NCBI RefSeq assembly: GCF_018274385.1
Contig: NZ_JAAFYZ010000003.1
Location: 1 to 64,000 of the forward strand
Direction of reading: 5' to 3'
Source of the DNA: Catenulispora pinistramenti
Lineage (GTDB): Bacteria; Actinomycetota; Actinomycetes; Streptomycetales; Catenulisporaceae
Length of the DNA stretch: 64,000 nt
Shown here: piece by piece, positions 1 through 8,048 of the stretch
Layout: each line of letters begins with the position of its first letter
How positions within the stretch are numbered: position 1 is the first letter of the stretch
The notes under the pieces: model-generated
What the model was told of the DNA's origin: nothing
What the model saw: only the letters and a program-made list of their open reading frames with translations
Databases searched by the model: none
Program-made: the position numbers and the translations under genes

Positions 1-3
1 CGC

Positions 4-3000
4 CTAAGCCACCCCCCACACCTGATCGCCCGCACCCGAGCAATCCTCAATATCCACCTGCGTCCCGGAACCACCACCCCCCGGATCGGTCAGGCACCGT
101 CCAGACTGCGGGTTCAGCAACTCCCCGTTGGGCTGCGGCTCCCACAACTGCGCGCCGGTCTGGTTGCAGCGGTACAGATCCACCAGCGTGCCGTTCGCGG
201 TGCCGCCGAGGGTGATGTCCAGGCACTTGCCGAAGGCCCGGAGGGTCTTGTCGCTCAGGTTCCACTGCTGCGCGAAGCTGGTGTTGCAGGTGTAGGCCTG
301 TACCGGGTTGTCGTCGGCGGAGTTGGAGAGGCGGTCGTCCAGGCAGAGTCCGTTGACGCCGGTTGTGGGGCCCACCGGAGCGCGGAGCGTCCAGGTCTGG
401 TCGGCGCCGCCGCTGCAGTCCTCGATGTCGAGCTGTGTTCCGGAGCCGCCGTTCGCCGGGTCCGTCAGGCAGCGGCCGGATTGGGGGTTCAGTAGCTCCC
501 CGTTGCTCTGCACCTGCCAGCTCTGTGCCCCGGTGTTGTCGCAGTCATACAGCTGCACCGGCGTCCCGTTGCCGGTCTGCCCGCCCTGCACGTCCAGGCA
601 GCGGCCCATCGCCCGCATAGTCCCGTCGGGGGACGCGGTCCAGGTCTGCGCGCCGGTGCCGTTGCACGCGTAGGCCTGAATCGGGTCTTGCGATTGCCCG
701 GCCCCGCCCCGGTCGTCGGTGCACCACCCGGCCGAGCCGAGCCGGATCTGCTGCCCGGGCGGCCCGATCACCAGCTCGCTGACCTGCGCGGTGGCGGACG
801 GATCGGCCTGGTAGCGGAGGTAGCGCCAAGAGCCGGTCGGGAACGCGGCCGTGCTGGTCGAATCCGGGATCGCCGCCTGCACCGCCAGCGTGGTCCACGC
901 GGACCCGTCGTTGGAACCCTCGATGCTGTAAGCGGTCGTGGCCCCGTCCGACTGCACCTGCACCTGGTCCATCGCAGTGCTCGTACCCAGATCCACCGTC
1001 AGGTTCGCGCCGGCGGCGGTGGCGTGCCAAGCGGTGGCCGGGCTTCCGTCGACGGCGGCCTCAGCGGGGTAGCTGGGGTCCTGGCTGGAAGCGGTGGCCG
1101 GCTTGCAGGCAGCCGCGTTCGACGATGCGGTCGGTGTCCGCGTGGCCACCGTCGCTGGCGATCCGGGGCTCACCGTCTGTGTGGCACCGCCGGCGACGCT
1201 GACCGGAAGCGCGGGCCCGGCTGTGACCGTGATGGTGGTGCCGCTGGGCCGGATTGACAGCGAGTAGGTGGTCCCGTGCCACTGCAACCCGGTCAGGTCC
1301 AACCCCGGCAGCTGCGGCGGCAGTGAAGGATCGAGCTGCACCGCATCGGCGTTCCACCGCAACCCGGTGAATCCGTACTCGAACTCCTGCAGGAAGCCAC
1401 CGGCGGCGGTGTCGAACGTGAACGCGCCGCCGCCGCGCGTCTCATGGAACTGATCGAACGGCGCACCCATGAACGGATCAACACTGCGCTTGAGATATGT
1501 GTAAGAGTCGCACCGACTCCCAGCCAGCGCGGAGGCGTCGATGGACGCGACCGAGTCCGTCATCGACGGCCCGTTGATGTCGGTGACCGAGGTGTAGTAG
1601 TCGAGGTCGTTCTCCGCGACCTGGGACGACATCGGCTGAGCCCACGGGTACTGCAACATCGTGACGTCGGCCTGCTTGATGCCCTGTCCCGTCGGATACC
1701 CGTCGTACTCCAGATACCGGTTGTCGGCGGAGTCGAACGGGACCTCCAACCCGCCGGCCACCGTCGCCCACTTCGGATCCGCCGAGTTCCCCGTGATCTG
1801 CGCCGCCTGCGTGGCGATCCGCAACACGGTCTGCGCCGCGACATCGGTATAGGCGCTGTCATTGACCCCGTCGTGGTACTCGTCCGGCGGCATGACGTCG
1901 AGAATCCGGTAGCTGCCGGCCGCATTCGGGTCCGGCACAGCCCGCGAAGCCCAGAACGTCGCGATGTCCCGCAACACCGGCCATGCCTTGCCGCTCAGCC
2001 AAGCCGTGTCTCCGCTGGCCAAGTAATACTGCCACTGAGCGAGCGCGACATCGGAGCTGATGTGCAGCTCATCGCAATACGCGCCGAGACCGGTATACGT
2101 GTCCTTACCTGTGAGCGCGCTCTCCCACGGATACCGCGCCCCACTCACCGACTGGCCGGAAGGCGCACAAGTAGAGCTGTTCTGATCCGCCTGGCCCAGC
2201 AACGCCTGTCGATAGCCGTCGGCGGCCTCGGAGATATCAGGATGCTGTGCCAGCAAGGCCGGGTTCATCCAGGTGTCCATGTCCCAGAACACATGGCCGT
2301 TGTAGCCGTCGGACGACAACCCGCCGGGCGGCATGCTCCACGGCACATCGGCCCGCGAGCTCTCCAGCAGATAGAACATGCTGGCCCGCACCTCGCCGGT
2401 GAGCGTGTCATCGCCCGGCACGGCGATGTCCGCGTTCCACAACCGCGACCAAGCCTGGTCGTTGCGCGTCGTCACGGTCTTCGCCCCGGCGTTCGCCGCC
2501 GCCGTCGCCTGGCTGAGCGCGACCGGCTGCGGATCGACGGCCGGGGCATCCGGACCGCCGTCGTTCGTCGCCGCGACGCCGACGAACTTGGTCGCGGTGT
2601 ACGTCGTCCCGGCGGCCACAGCCATCGTCGCGCTCTGCGCGGCCGGCGCGCCGGCGGTGGGGCTCGTGGCGGTCGGCGAAGAAGACCCACCTGTCCGCAG
2701 CACCGACGCGAGAGCAGCGGTCACCCCGGTCCCATCGGCGACGTCAGTCTCGGTCAGGGTCCCGTTGGCCCCGTCGACCGTCGCCGCGGACGTCCCGGAG
2801 TTGACGACCCCGCGCCCGTCCAGCGCGTCGACGACGGTCGCCGATCCGGACCAGTGCGGCGTGAAGGCCATCGTCACCATGCCGACATGCGCGTCGCTCT
2901 GATCGGAGTTCACCGTGTAGGTGAAGTCCGTCGTCCGCCCCGAAGGCGCGGTCCAGGTGAACGACGTCGTGAGCGTCCCGGTGCTCATGTCGAGCGTCTG

Positions 3001-3909
3001 CTTGTAGCCGGACTCGGTCCCGGCCTGTGCCTGGGCGACCGTGGTCGGGGCCGTGGCGCCGGCCGGGTAGAGCGCGACGGTGTCCAGGTTGACCTGGCCG
3101 GAATCGTTTGCGCCGACCGAGACGGAGACGCTGTCGGTGCCGCCGTTGAGCGTCGCCGGAAGAGTCAGGGTGTTCCAGGAGTCCCAGTTGCCGGTCGGCG
3201 GCAGCGATACCTGCTGCGGGGCGGCGCCGTCGACGCTGAACGACACGGTCTCGTTGCCGGCGTTGCCGTTGGCATACCGGATCGCGACCGTGGCCGGACC
3301 CGCCTGCGTGCCCGCGACCGGCACCGTGACCGTCGATCCGACCTCGGGGGAGCTGTAGCCCAGGCCCGCCACGAACAGCCCGCCGGCCGAGCCGTTGTGG
3401 TCGTGCGCGGGTGTGGCGCCGCCGGACAGCCGGCCGGCAGCGGCTTCGCAGAGCTCGTCGAAGCCGCACGTCGGCAGGTTCCCGAAGCTGTCGCCGCTGC
3501 CGTCGGTCAGCCCGAGGGTGGTCCAGGCGGGAAGGCTGGCCCGGATCTCAGACCACGAAGTCTCGGCGGGCGGGTTGGAGTAGAACCCGGCCAGCTCGCT
3601 CTCGGTGGGGATCGGGTTCATGCTGAACCCCGTGCCCTCGGCGGGTACCCGCGCGGCGAGATAGCCGTTGCCGATGAAGGTCGGTGCGTAGTTCGTCGTG
3701 GGATCCGTGGTCGACAGCGTCCACGGCCCGCCGAGCGCCGGTCTCGTCCGGGCCGTAGCTGTCGCTCCCGCTTCCGATCGCGCCCGCGACCCCGCAACCG
3801 TGCCCGCCCGGGCCGTGCTTCCCGCTGCCATCGGAGCTGCGGCGGCGACCAGCGCCAGAGACGCCGTCGCCGCCCAGACCCGAACCTGTACTCGCCGTTG
3901 CCGTCGCAT
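4..3909 (-). CDS. Secreted GH65-type glycoside hydrolase with CBM, F5/8C and two ricin lectin domains
   Basis: The 1301-residue protein starts with a Sec-type signal peptide (about residues 1-36, Arg-rich then Ala/Leu-rich). A GH65 N-terminal domain follows (YAPTFIGNGYLAARV near residue 75). It is interrupted at about 175-285 by a CBM6/35-like beta-sandwich. The catalytic barrel at about 500-860 contains HVFWDMDTWMNP and MPPDEYHDGVNDSAYT; in GH65 the Glu of DEYH (about residue 677) is the general acid. A discoidin/F5-8C domain (about 933-1045) and two ricin-B domains (about 1050-1170 and 1175-1301) finish the protein. GH65 enzymes act on alpha-glucosides such as trehalose or kojibiose. Secretion suggests a hydrolase rather than a phosphorylase, but the substrate is not readable. 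It lies downstream of a GH30 gene in the same direction, with a ROK regulator nearby. Confidence 0.85.
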   Translation of the reverse strand: MRRQRRVQVRVWAATASLALVAAAAPMAAGSTARAGTVAGSRARSEAGATATARTRPALGGPWTLSTTDPTTNYAPTFIGNGYLAARVPAEGTGFSMNPIPTESELAGFYSNPPAETSWSEIRASLPAWTTLGLTDGSGDSFGNLPTCGFDELCEAAAGRLSGGATPAHDHNGSAGGLFVAGLGYSSPEVGSTVTVPVAGTQAGPATVAIRYANGNAGNETVSFSVDGAAPQQVSLPPTGNWDSWNTLTLPATLNGGTDSVSVSVGANDSGQVNLDTVALYPAGATAPTTVAQAQAGTESGYKQTLDMSTGTLTTSFTWTAPSGRTTDFTYTVNSDQSDAHVGMVTMAFTPHWSGSATVVDALDGRGVVNSGTSAATVDGANGTLTETDVADGTGVTAALASVLRTGGSSSPTATSPTAGAPAAQSATMAVAAGTTYTATKFVGVAATNDGGPDAPAVDPQPVALSQATAAANAGAKTVTTRNDQAWSRLWNADIAVPGDDTLTGEVRASMFYLLESSRADVPWSMPPGGLSSDGYNGHVFWDMDTWMNPALLAQHPDISEAADGYRQALLGQADQNSSTCAPSGQSVSGARYPWESALTGKDTYTGLGAYCDELHISSDVALAQWQYYLASGDTAWLSGKAWPVLRDIATFWASRAVPDPNAAGSYRILDVMPPDEYHDGVNDSAYTDVAAQTVLRIATQAAQITGNSADPKWATVAGGLEVPFDSADNRYLEYDGYPTGQGIKQADVTMLQYPWAQPMSSQVAENDLDYYTSVTDINGPSMTDSVASIDASALAGSRCDSYTYLKRSVDPFMGAPFDQFHETRGGGAFTFDTAAGGFLQEFEYGFTGLRWNADAVQLDPSLPPQLPGLDLTGLQWHGTTYSLSIRPSGTTITVTAGPALPVSVAGGATQTVSPGSPATVATRTPTASSNAAACKPATASSQDPSYPAEAAVDGSPATAWHATAAGANLTVDLGTSTAMDQVQVQSDGATTAYSIEGSNDGSAWTTLAVQAAIPDSTSTAAFPTGSWRYLRYQADPSATAQVSELVIGPPGQQIRLGSAGWCTDDRGGAGQSQDPIQAYACNGTGAQTWTASPDGTMRAMGRCLDVQGGQTGNGTPVQLYDCDNTGAQSWQVQSNGELLNPQSGRCLTDPANGGSGTQLDIEDCSGGADQTWTLRAPVGPTTGVNGLCLDDRLSNSADDNPVQAYTCNTSFAQQWNLSDKTLRAFGKCLDITLGGTANGTLVDLYRCNQTGAQLWEPQPNGELLNPQSGRCLTDPGGGGSGTQVDIEDCSGAGDQVWGVA

Positions 3910-4032
3910 CCCGGGCTCCGTTTGCTTTGGTTTGGAGCTGTTCGACTCTGTTCGGTCTGGTTCTACTGCCGAACTCGGAGTCCGTCAATGCCACGACATA
4001 CATGCCTTATAAGTGCTCTGATCAAAAAGGGA

Positions 4033-5937
4033 TCAAGAAGGCAGCGTCCACTGCTGGTTCGCCGCGTCCGTACAGTCCCAGATCTGCAATCGGGTCCCGT
4101 TGGCCGAACTCGGTCCGGTGGCATCAAGGCAGCGCCCTGAGTTCGCGTTCACCAACTCCCCGTTGGACTGGTGCTGCCATTGCTGCGCGGCTGTGCCGTT
4201 ACAGTCGTAGAGCTGAACTTGCGTCCCGTTCGTGGTCCCGGCCCCGGTGACGTCCATGCACTTCCCGAGCGCCTGAAGCGTCCCGCCGGCGGCGACCGTC
4301 CACTGCTGGGCGCTGCTCCCGTTGCAGTCGTAGAGCTGCACCGCGGTGCCGTTCGCCGAACTCCCGCCGGCGTTGTCGACGCACTTGCCGCCGTAGCCGG
4401 TGAACTGCCCGGTCGGCGCGCCGCCGCCCCCGCCGTTGCTCTGCGTCCCGTTCCAGACGAACGTCGCAGAGGTCTGAGCCGGCAGCGAGTAGCTGAAGGT
4501 CTCGTTGCCCCAGTTGACGGTCAGCGTCTGGGTGCTGCCCGACTCGTTGTACGCGACCAGCGCCTTGGAGCCGTCCGGGTTGATCCACGCGACGTTCGGG
4601 ACGCTGGTGTCGGCCGTGGAGTCGATGCGGTAGGCACCGGGCTTCACGAACTTGGTCAGCTGGCCCATGTCGTAGTACTCGATGTTGTAGTCGACCTGGC
4701 CGGACTGCGAGTCGCCGTTGTGCACGGTGACCAGCCCGGTGCAGGTGCCGCAGCCGCCGTTGTGCGGGCCCATGTTCTGGTCCACCGCCAGCGACCACTT
4801 CACCACCGACTTACCCCAGTTCCGGGTGTAGTCGATGATGTTGTTCATGTCCTCCTGCTGCTGGTTGGCGATCCAGGTGCCGCCGGAGTGCTCGGTATCG
4901 TAGGAGTCCACGTCCGGGTACTGGTTGTGGATGTCGGTCTGGGTGCTGACGTCGCCTTCGTAGCCGTGCCAGGCGATGCCGCCGAAGTTCGGGTCGTTGC
5001 GCACGGTGGCGTCGTCGACCGTCGGGGCGCCGTAGGAGGCGTAGGAGTCGGGGTTCCAGTCCAGCGCCAGCACCTTCGTCGACAGGCCCGCGGCGTGGAA
5101 GGCCGGCAGCAGGTCGTTGACGGTGAAGTAGTCGAGCCCTGATCCGTTCCACTGCATCGACGGGTAGCCCGAGCAGCAGGTCGGCTCGTTCTGCACCGAG
5201 ACGAAGTCGATCGGCACGCCCTGGGCCTGGTAGGCCTGGATGTACTTCACGAAGTACTGCGCATAGGCGGCGTAGTACTGCGACTGGAGCCAGCCCTGGC
5301 TGTAGGCGCCGCTGTCCTTCATCCACGGCGGCGCGGTCCACGGCGTCCCCATGACCTTCAGCCCGGGGTTGAGCTGCTGCGCCTGCTTGGTCAGCGGCAG
5401 CACGTCGACCAGGTCGTGGGCGATCGAGAAGTTCGCCAGCGACGGGTCGGTCTGCCCCGACGGCATGTCGTCGTAGGTGTAGTTGTAGCGGGCCAGGTCC
5501 GAGGCGCCCATCGGGTTGCGCAGGAAGTCCAGCCCGATGCCGGCGGTCGGGCTGAACAGGTTGTTCATCAGGGTATTGCGGGTGCTGGCGCTGAGCGCCC
5601 CGCTGCTGTTGATCAGCCAGGCGGCGGTGTCCGTGAAGGACGCCCCAGCCCCGGTGAACTGCTGGTACTTGGTGTTCTCGTCGACCGTCACGACCTGCCC
5701 GGAACTTCCGGACCCGGCGCTGAACGAGATCGGGGCCTGCTGCGCCAGCCCCTGGGTGACGTTTCGGCCGCCGGAGTCGTTCGTGGTGGTCAGCCAGACG
5801 TTGACCGGCTCGTTCGCGGCGTGCGCGGGAACGTCGGCGATCGCGACTCCGGACGCGACGAGCGCGGTCGCCGACACCGCGCGTATCAGGAGCCGGATAC
5901 GACGTCTTGCGGTGGAGCTTGCGGACGTTTTGGGCAT
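4033..5937 (-). CDS. Secreted GH30 family glycosidase with C-terminal ricin-type lectin domain
   Basis: The 634-residue protein has a signal peptide ending near AHA (about residue 41). A GH30 (beta/alpha)8 domain spans about residues 60-500. The acid/base Glu is in VSVQNEPTCC (about residue 247) and the candidate nucleophile Glu in YDTEHSGGTW (about 347). A ricin-B trefoil (about 510-634) carries repeated GKCxD and QLYDCNG motifs. GH30 members include glucosylceramidases, beta-1,6-glucanases and endo-xylanases; the WTAPPWMK motif fits the glucosylceramidase/glucanase branch, but the substrate is unproven. Start: ATG 5937 followed by a basic stretch and hydrophobic core. It is divergent from the ROK regulator, with 143 bp between the two starts, so repression by that regulator is plausible. 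The GH65 gene follows in the same direction after 123 bp. Confidence 0.88.
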   Translation of the reverse strand: MPKTSASSTARRRIRLLIRAVSATALVASGVAIADVPAHAANEPVNVWLTTTNDSGGRNVTQGLAQQAPISFSAGSGSSGQVVTVDENTKYQQFTGAGASFTDTAAWLINSSGALSASTRNTLMNNLFSPTAGIGLDFLRNPMGASDLARYNYTYDDMPSGQTDPSLANFSIAHDLVDVLPLTKQAQQLNPGLKVMGTPWTAPPWMKDSGAYSQGWLQSQYYAAYAQYFVKYIQAYQAQGVPIDFVSVQNEPTCCSGYPSMQWNGSGLDYFTVNDLLPAFHAAGLSTKVLALDWNPDSYASYGAPTVDDATVRNDPNFGGIAWHGYEGDVSTQTDIHNQYPDVDSYDTEHSGGTWIANQQQEDMNNIIDYTRNWGKSVVKWSLAVDQNMGPHNGGCGTCTGLVTVHNGDSQSGQVDYNIEYYDMGQLTKFVKPGAYRIDSTADTSVPNVAWINPDGSKALVAYNESGSTQTLTVNWGNETFSYSLPAQTSATFVWNGTQSNGGGGGAPTGQFTGYGGKCVDNAGGSSANGTAVQLYDCNGSSAQQWTVAAGGTLQALGKCMDVTGAGTTNGTQVQLYDCNGTAAQQWQHQSNGELVNANSGRCLDATGPSSANGTRLQIWDCTDAANQQWTLPS

Positions 5938-6080
5938 GGGGGTACCGCCTGAGGACTACGTGGGGGTGTGTGGGGGGGTGTCGGGGCTTGATCGCCATCA
6001 GCCCTTTTGTTCACTTCTTATTCCAAGACGTGATTGAACTCTCACCACCGACGGGCGTCAAGGGTGGCAGAATCCGGCCC

Positions 6081-7286
6081 GTGACCACCCGCACCCAGAA
6101 AACGACCCGCGACCTGCGCTGGCACAACCGCGCCGACCTGTTGACGCGGCTGTATCTGGGGGAGTGCACCAATCGCAATGATCTGGCAAGCACCTCAGGG
6201 CTGAGCGCGGCGACCATCAGCAACGTGGTCTCCGACCTGATCGCCGACGGTCTGGTCGGCGAGAACGGGTCGCAGAGTTCGGCCGGCGGCCGGCCGCGCT
6301 CGCTGCTGCGGGTCCTGCCCGACTTCGGGTACGTGGTCGGCGTCGACATCGCCGAGACCGCGATCCGGGTGGGCCTGTTCGACTGGACCTTGGAGCCGAT
6401 CGCCGAAGAGGTGCGGTCGGTGGCTACCGCGCAGGTTCCGCCGCAGAAGGTGGCCGACCAGATCCTGTCGGAGATAGCCGCGGTCACGGCCCGAGTCGGG
6501 ATCACCCCGGCCGGCCTGCTCGGCGTCGGCGTCGGCGTCCCGGGCGCCGGCGGCGCGGTGATCCACGCCCCCACGCTCGGCTGGTCCGCGGTCCCGCTGG
6601 CCGGTCTGCTCCGCGACGGCCTCGGTTTCGCCCCCGAGGTGGACAACGGCGCCATGGCCTTGGGCCAGGCCGAGGTCTGGCGCGGAGCCGCGCGCGGTTC
6701 CGAACGTGCCGTGACCCTGCTCCTCGGGATCGGTGCGGGCGGCGCTCTGTCGATGGCGGCCGGTCCCGGCGGCCGGGCCCGCAGCTTCACTCTGGAGTGG
6801 GGGCACACGGTCGTCGACCTCGACGGGCCCACCTGCCGCTGCGGAGCGCGCGGTTGTCTGGAGACGTACATCGGCGCGGAGGCGATCCTCGCGCGCTATG
6901 CGGCGACTCGCGGCAGCACGCCTTTCGCCACCGAAGGCGTGGTGGAGCAGCTGACCGAACTGGTCGACCGGGCCGTCCAGCACCGCGAACCCGCGGCCCG
7001 CACCGTCCTGGACACCACGGCCGGCTACCTCGGTGCCGGAATCAGCAACCTGATCAACCTGGTCGCCCCGGACCGGGTGATCATCTCCGGCTGGGCCGGG
7101 GCGCTGCTGTGTCAGGCGCTGCTCCCGGCCATCCGCCTCATCGCGCGCCGGCACGCCCTGCCGTACCTGTTCGAGCTCGCGCGCATCGAGCCGGGCGAAC
7201 TCGGCCACACCTCGGGGACCCTCGGCGCGGCGACGCTTCCGGTCGCGCGGCTGTTGGCCGACGGCGGGCGGCGCGGGCCGGGCTGA
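6081..7286 (+). CDS. ROK family transcriptional repressor
   Basis: The 401-residue protein has an N-terminal winged helix (about 10-70; DLASTSGLSAATISNVVSDL is the recognition segment) and a sugar-kinase-like ROK domain. The zinc-binding ROK signature CRCGARGCLETY is present near residue 255. GTG 6081 is chosen because the upstream in-frame extension is non-conserved and proline/tryptophan-rich, whereas VTTRTQKTTRDLRWHNRADLL is a typical ROK N-terminus. Such proteins repress sugar-utilisation genes and are released by a sugar ligand. Divergent orientation from the GH30 and GH65 genes suggests they are its targets. A degenerate 20-bp tandem repeat begins at the stop codon. Confidence 0.9.
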   Translation: MTTRTQKTTRDLRWHNRADLLTRLYLGECTNRNDLASTSGLSAATISNVVSDLIADGLVGENGSQSSAGGRPRSLLRVLPDFGYVVGVDIAETAIRVGLFDWTLEPIAEEVRSVATAQVPPQKVADQILSEIAAVTARVGITPAGLLGVGVGVPGAGGAVIHAPTLGWSAVPLAGLLRDGLGFAPEVDNGAMALGQAEVWRGAARGSERAVTLLLGIGAGGALSMAAGPGGRARSFTLEWGHTVVDLDGPTCRCGARGCLETYIGAEAILARYAATRGSTPFATEGVVEQLTELVDRAVQHREPAARTVLDTTAGYLGAGISNLINLVAPDRVIISGWAGALLCQALLPAIRLIARRHALPYLFELARIEPGELGHTSGTLGAATLPVARLLADGGRRGPG

Positions 7287-7402
7287 ACAGACACAGGCCA
7301 GGCTGGACAAAAGCAGGCCGAGCTGAACCAACGCGGGCAGGGCTGAACAAGCGCGGGCCAAGCTGAACAGCCCGCGGGCCGCGGCGAACAGCCGCGGGCA
7401 AT
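7281..7402. repeat. Six degenerate 20-bp tandem repeats at the ROK gene stop
   Basis: Units begin near 7281, 7301, 7321, 7341, 7361 and 7382, each close to ggctgaacaagcgcgggcca. The fifth unit is 21 bp. The array starts at the last codons and stop of the ROK gene and ends about 95 bp before the next gene. The function is unknown; a transcription-termination or slippage-derived array is possible. Confidence 0.8.
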
Positions 7403-7496
7403 TACCGCGCCGGCCCGGCGCGCCGAAGGTGTCGCCGAACTCCGAGGCAGTAGCTTCTGCGTAGTTGATCATGACTACCGAATCGGAGACCGCACC

Positions 7497-8030
7497 ATGA
7501 GATCCGCCATCCTCGGCACCGTGCTGACCGTCGCCGCGGGACTCGCCGTCACCGCGCCGCCGCGGGCCGAAGCCGCCGTGCTGGTCGCCAGCTGCACCGC
7601 GACGTTGAGCGGGAGCTGGAGCGCACCGCTGGACCCGGGCAGCACCAACGCCGCGCAGCCCGAGACGCTCCAGCAGAGCGGGCCGGTCGGGTGTTTCGAC
7701 GACGGCGGCGCCCCGCTGGTCGGCGGCACCATGACCCGGACCACGGTGCTCCCGGCCGCGCAGTGCACCGGCATCGCCTACAGCGACCCCTCCACGACCT
7801 TCATCACCTGGTCGGACGGCACCGTCTCCACCCTGTCGCTCGGCCAGGCCGCCGTGGTCACCGTCCTGGGCAACGCCTCGACCAACGGCTCCGGCTCGAT
7901 GGCCCCCGCCAGCGCCAAGTTCGGCGGCGACGCGATCGACGGCGCGGTCATGACCACCGGTCCCGGCTGCGGCACGGCGTCCGGCCAGACCAACGTCACC
8001 TCGACCGTGGTGTTCACCCTCGCGCGCTGA
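7497..8030 (+). CDS. Small secreted protein of unknown function
   Basis: The 177-residue protein has a clear Sec signal peptide (MRSAILGTVLTVAAGLAVTA, cleavage likely near AEA-AVL at about residue 26). The mature part is rich in Ser, Thr and Gly and has four Cys (SCTATL, GCFDDG, QCTGIA, GCGTAS), probably two disulfides. No catalytic motif was recognised. The start at ATG 7497 is preceded by GGAGA. It ends 18 bp before the convergent NhaA-DsbA gene. Confidence 0.7.
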   Translation: MRSAILGTVLTVAAGLAVTAPPRAEAAVLVASCTATLSGSWSAPLDPGSTNAAQPETLQQSGPVGCFDDGGAPLVGGTMTRTTVLPAAQCTGIAYSDPSTTFITWSDGTVSTLSLGQAAVVTVLGNASTNGSGSMAPASAKFGGDAIDGAVMTTGPGCGTASGQTNVTSTVVFTLAR

Positions 8031-8048
8031 GCACCGCGCGGGACCGGC

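Noticed and set aside
1444-4140. Very long open frame opposite the GH65-type gene (898 codons)
   Set aside because: Arg/Gly/His-rich product with no family; it mirrors the codon bias of the real gene on the other strand.
7281-7402. CRISPR array
   Set aside because: Repeats are contiguous with no spacers and are too degenerate; no cas genes nearby.
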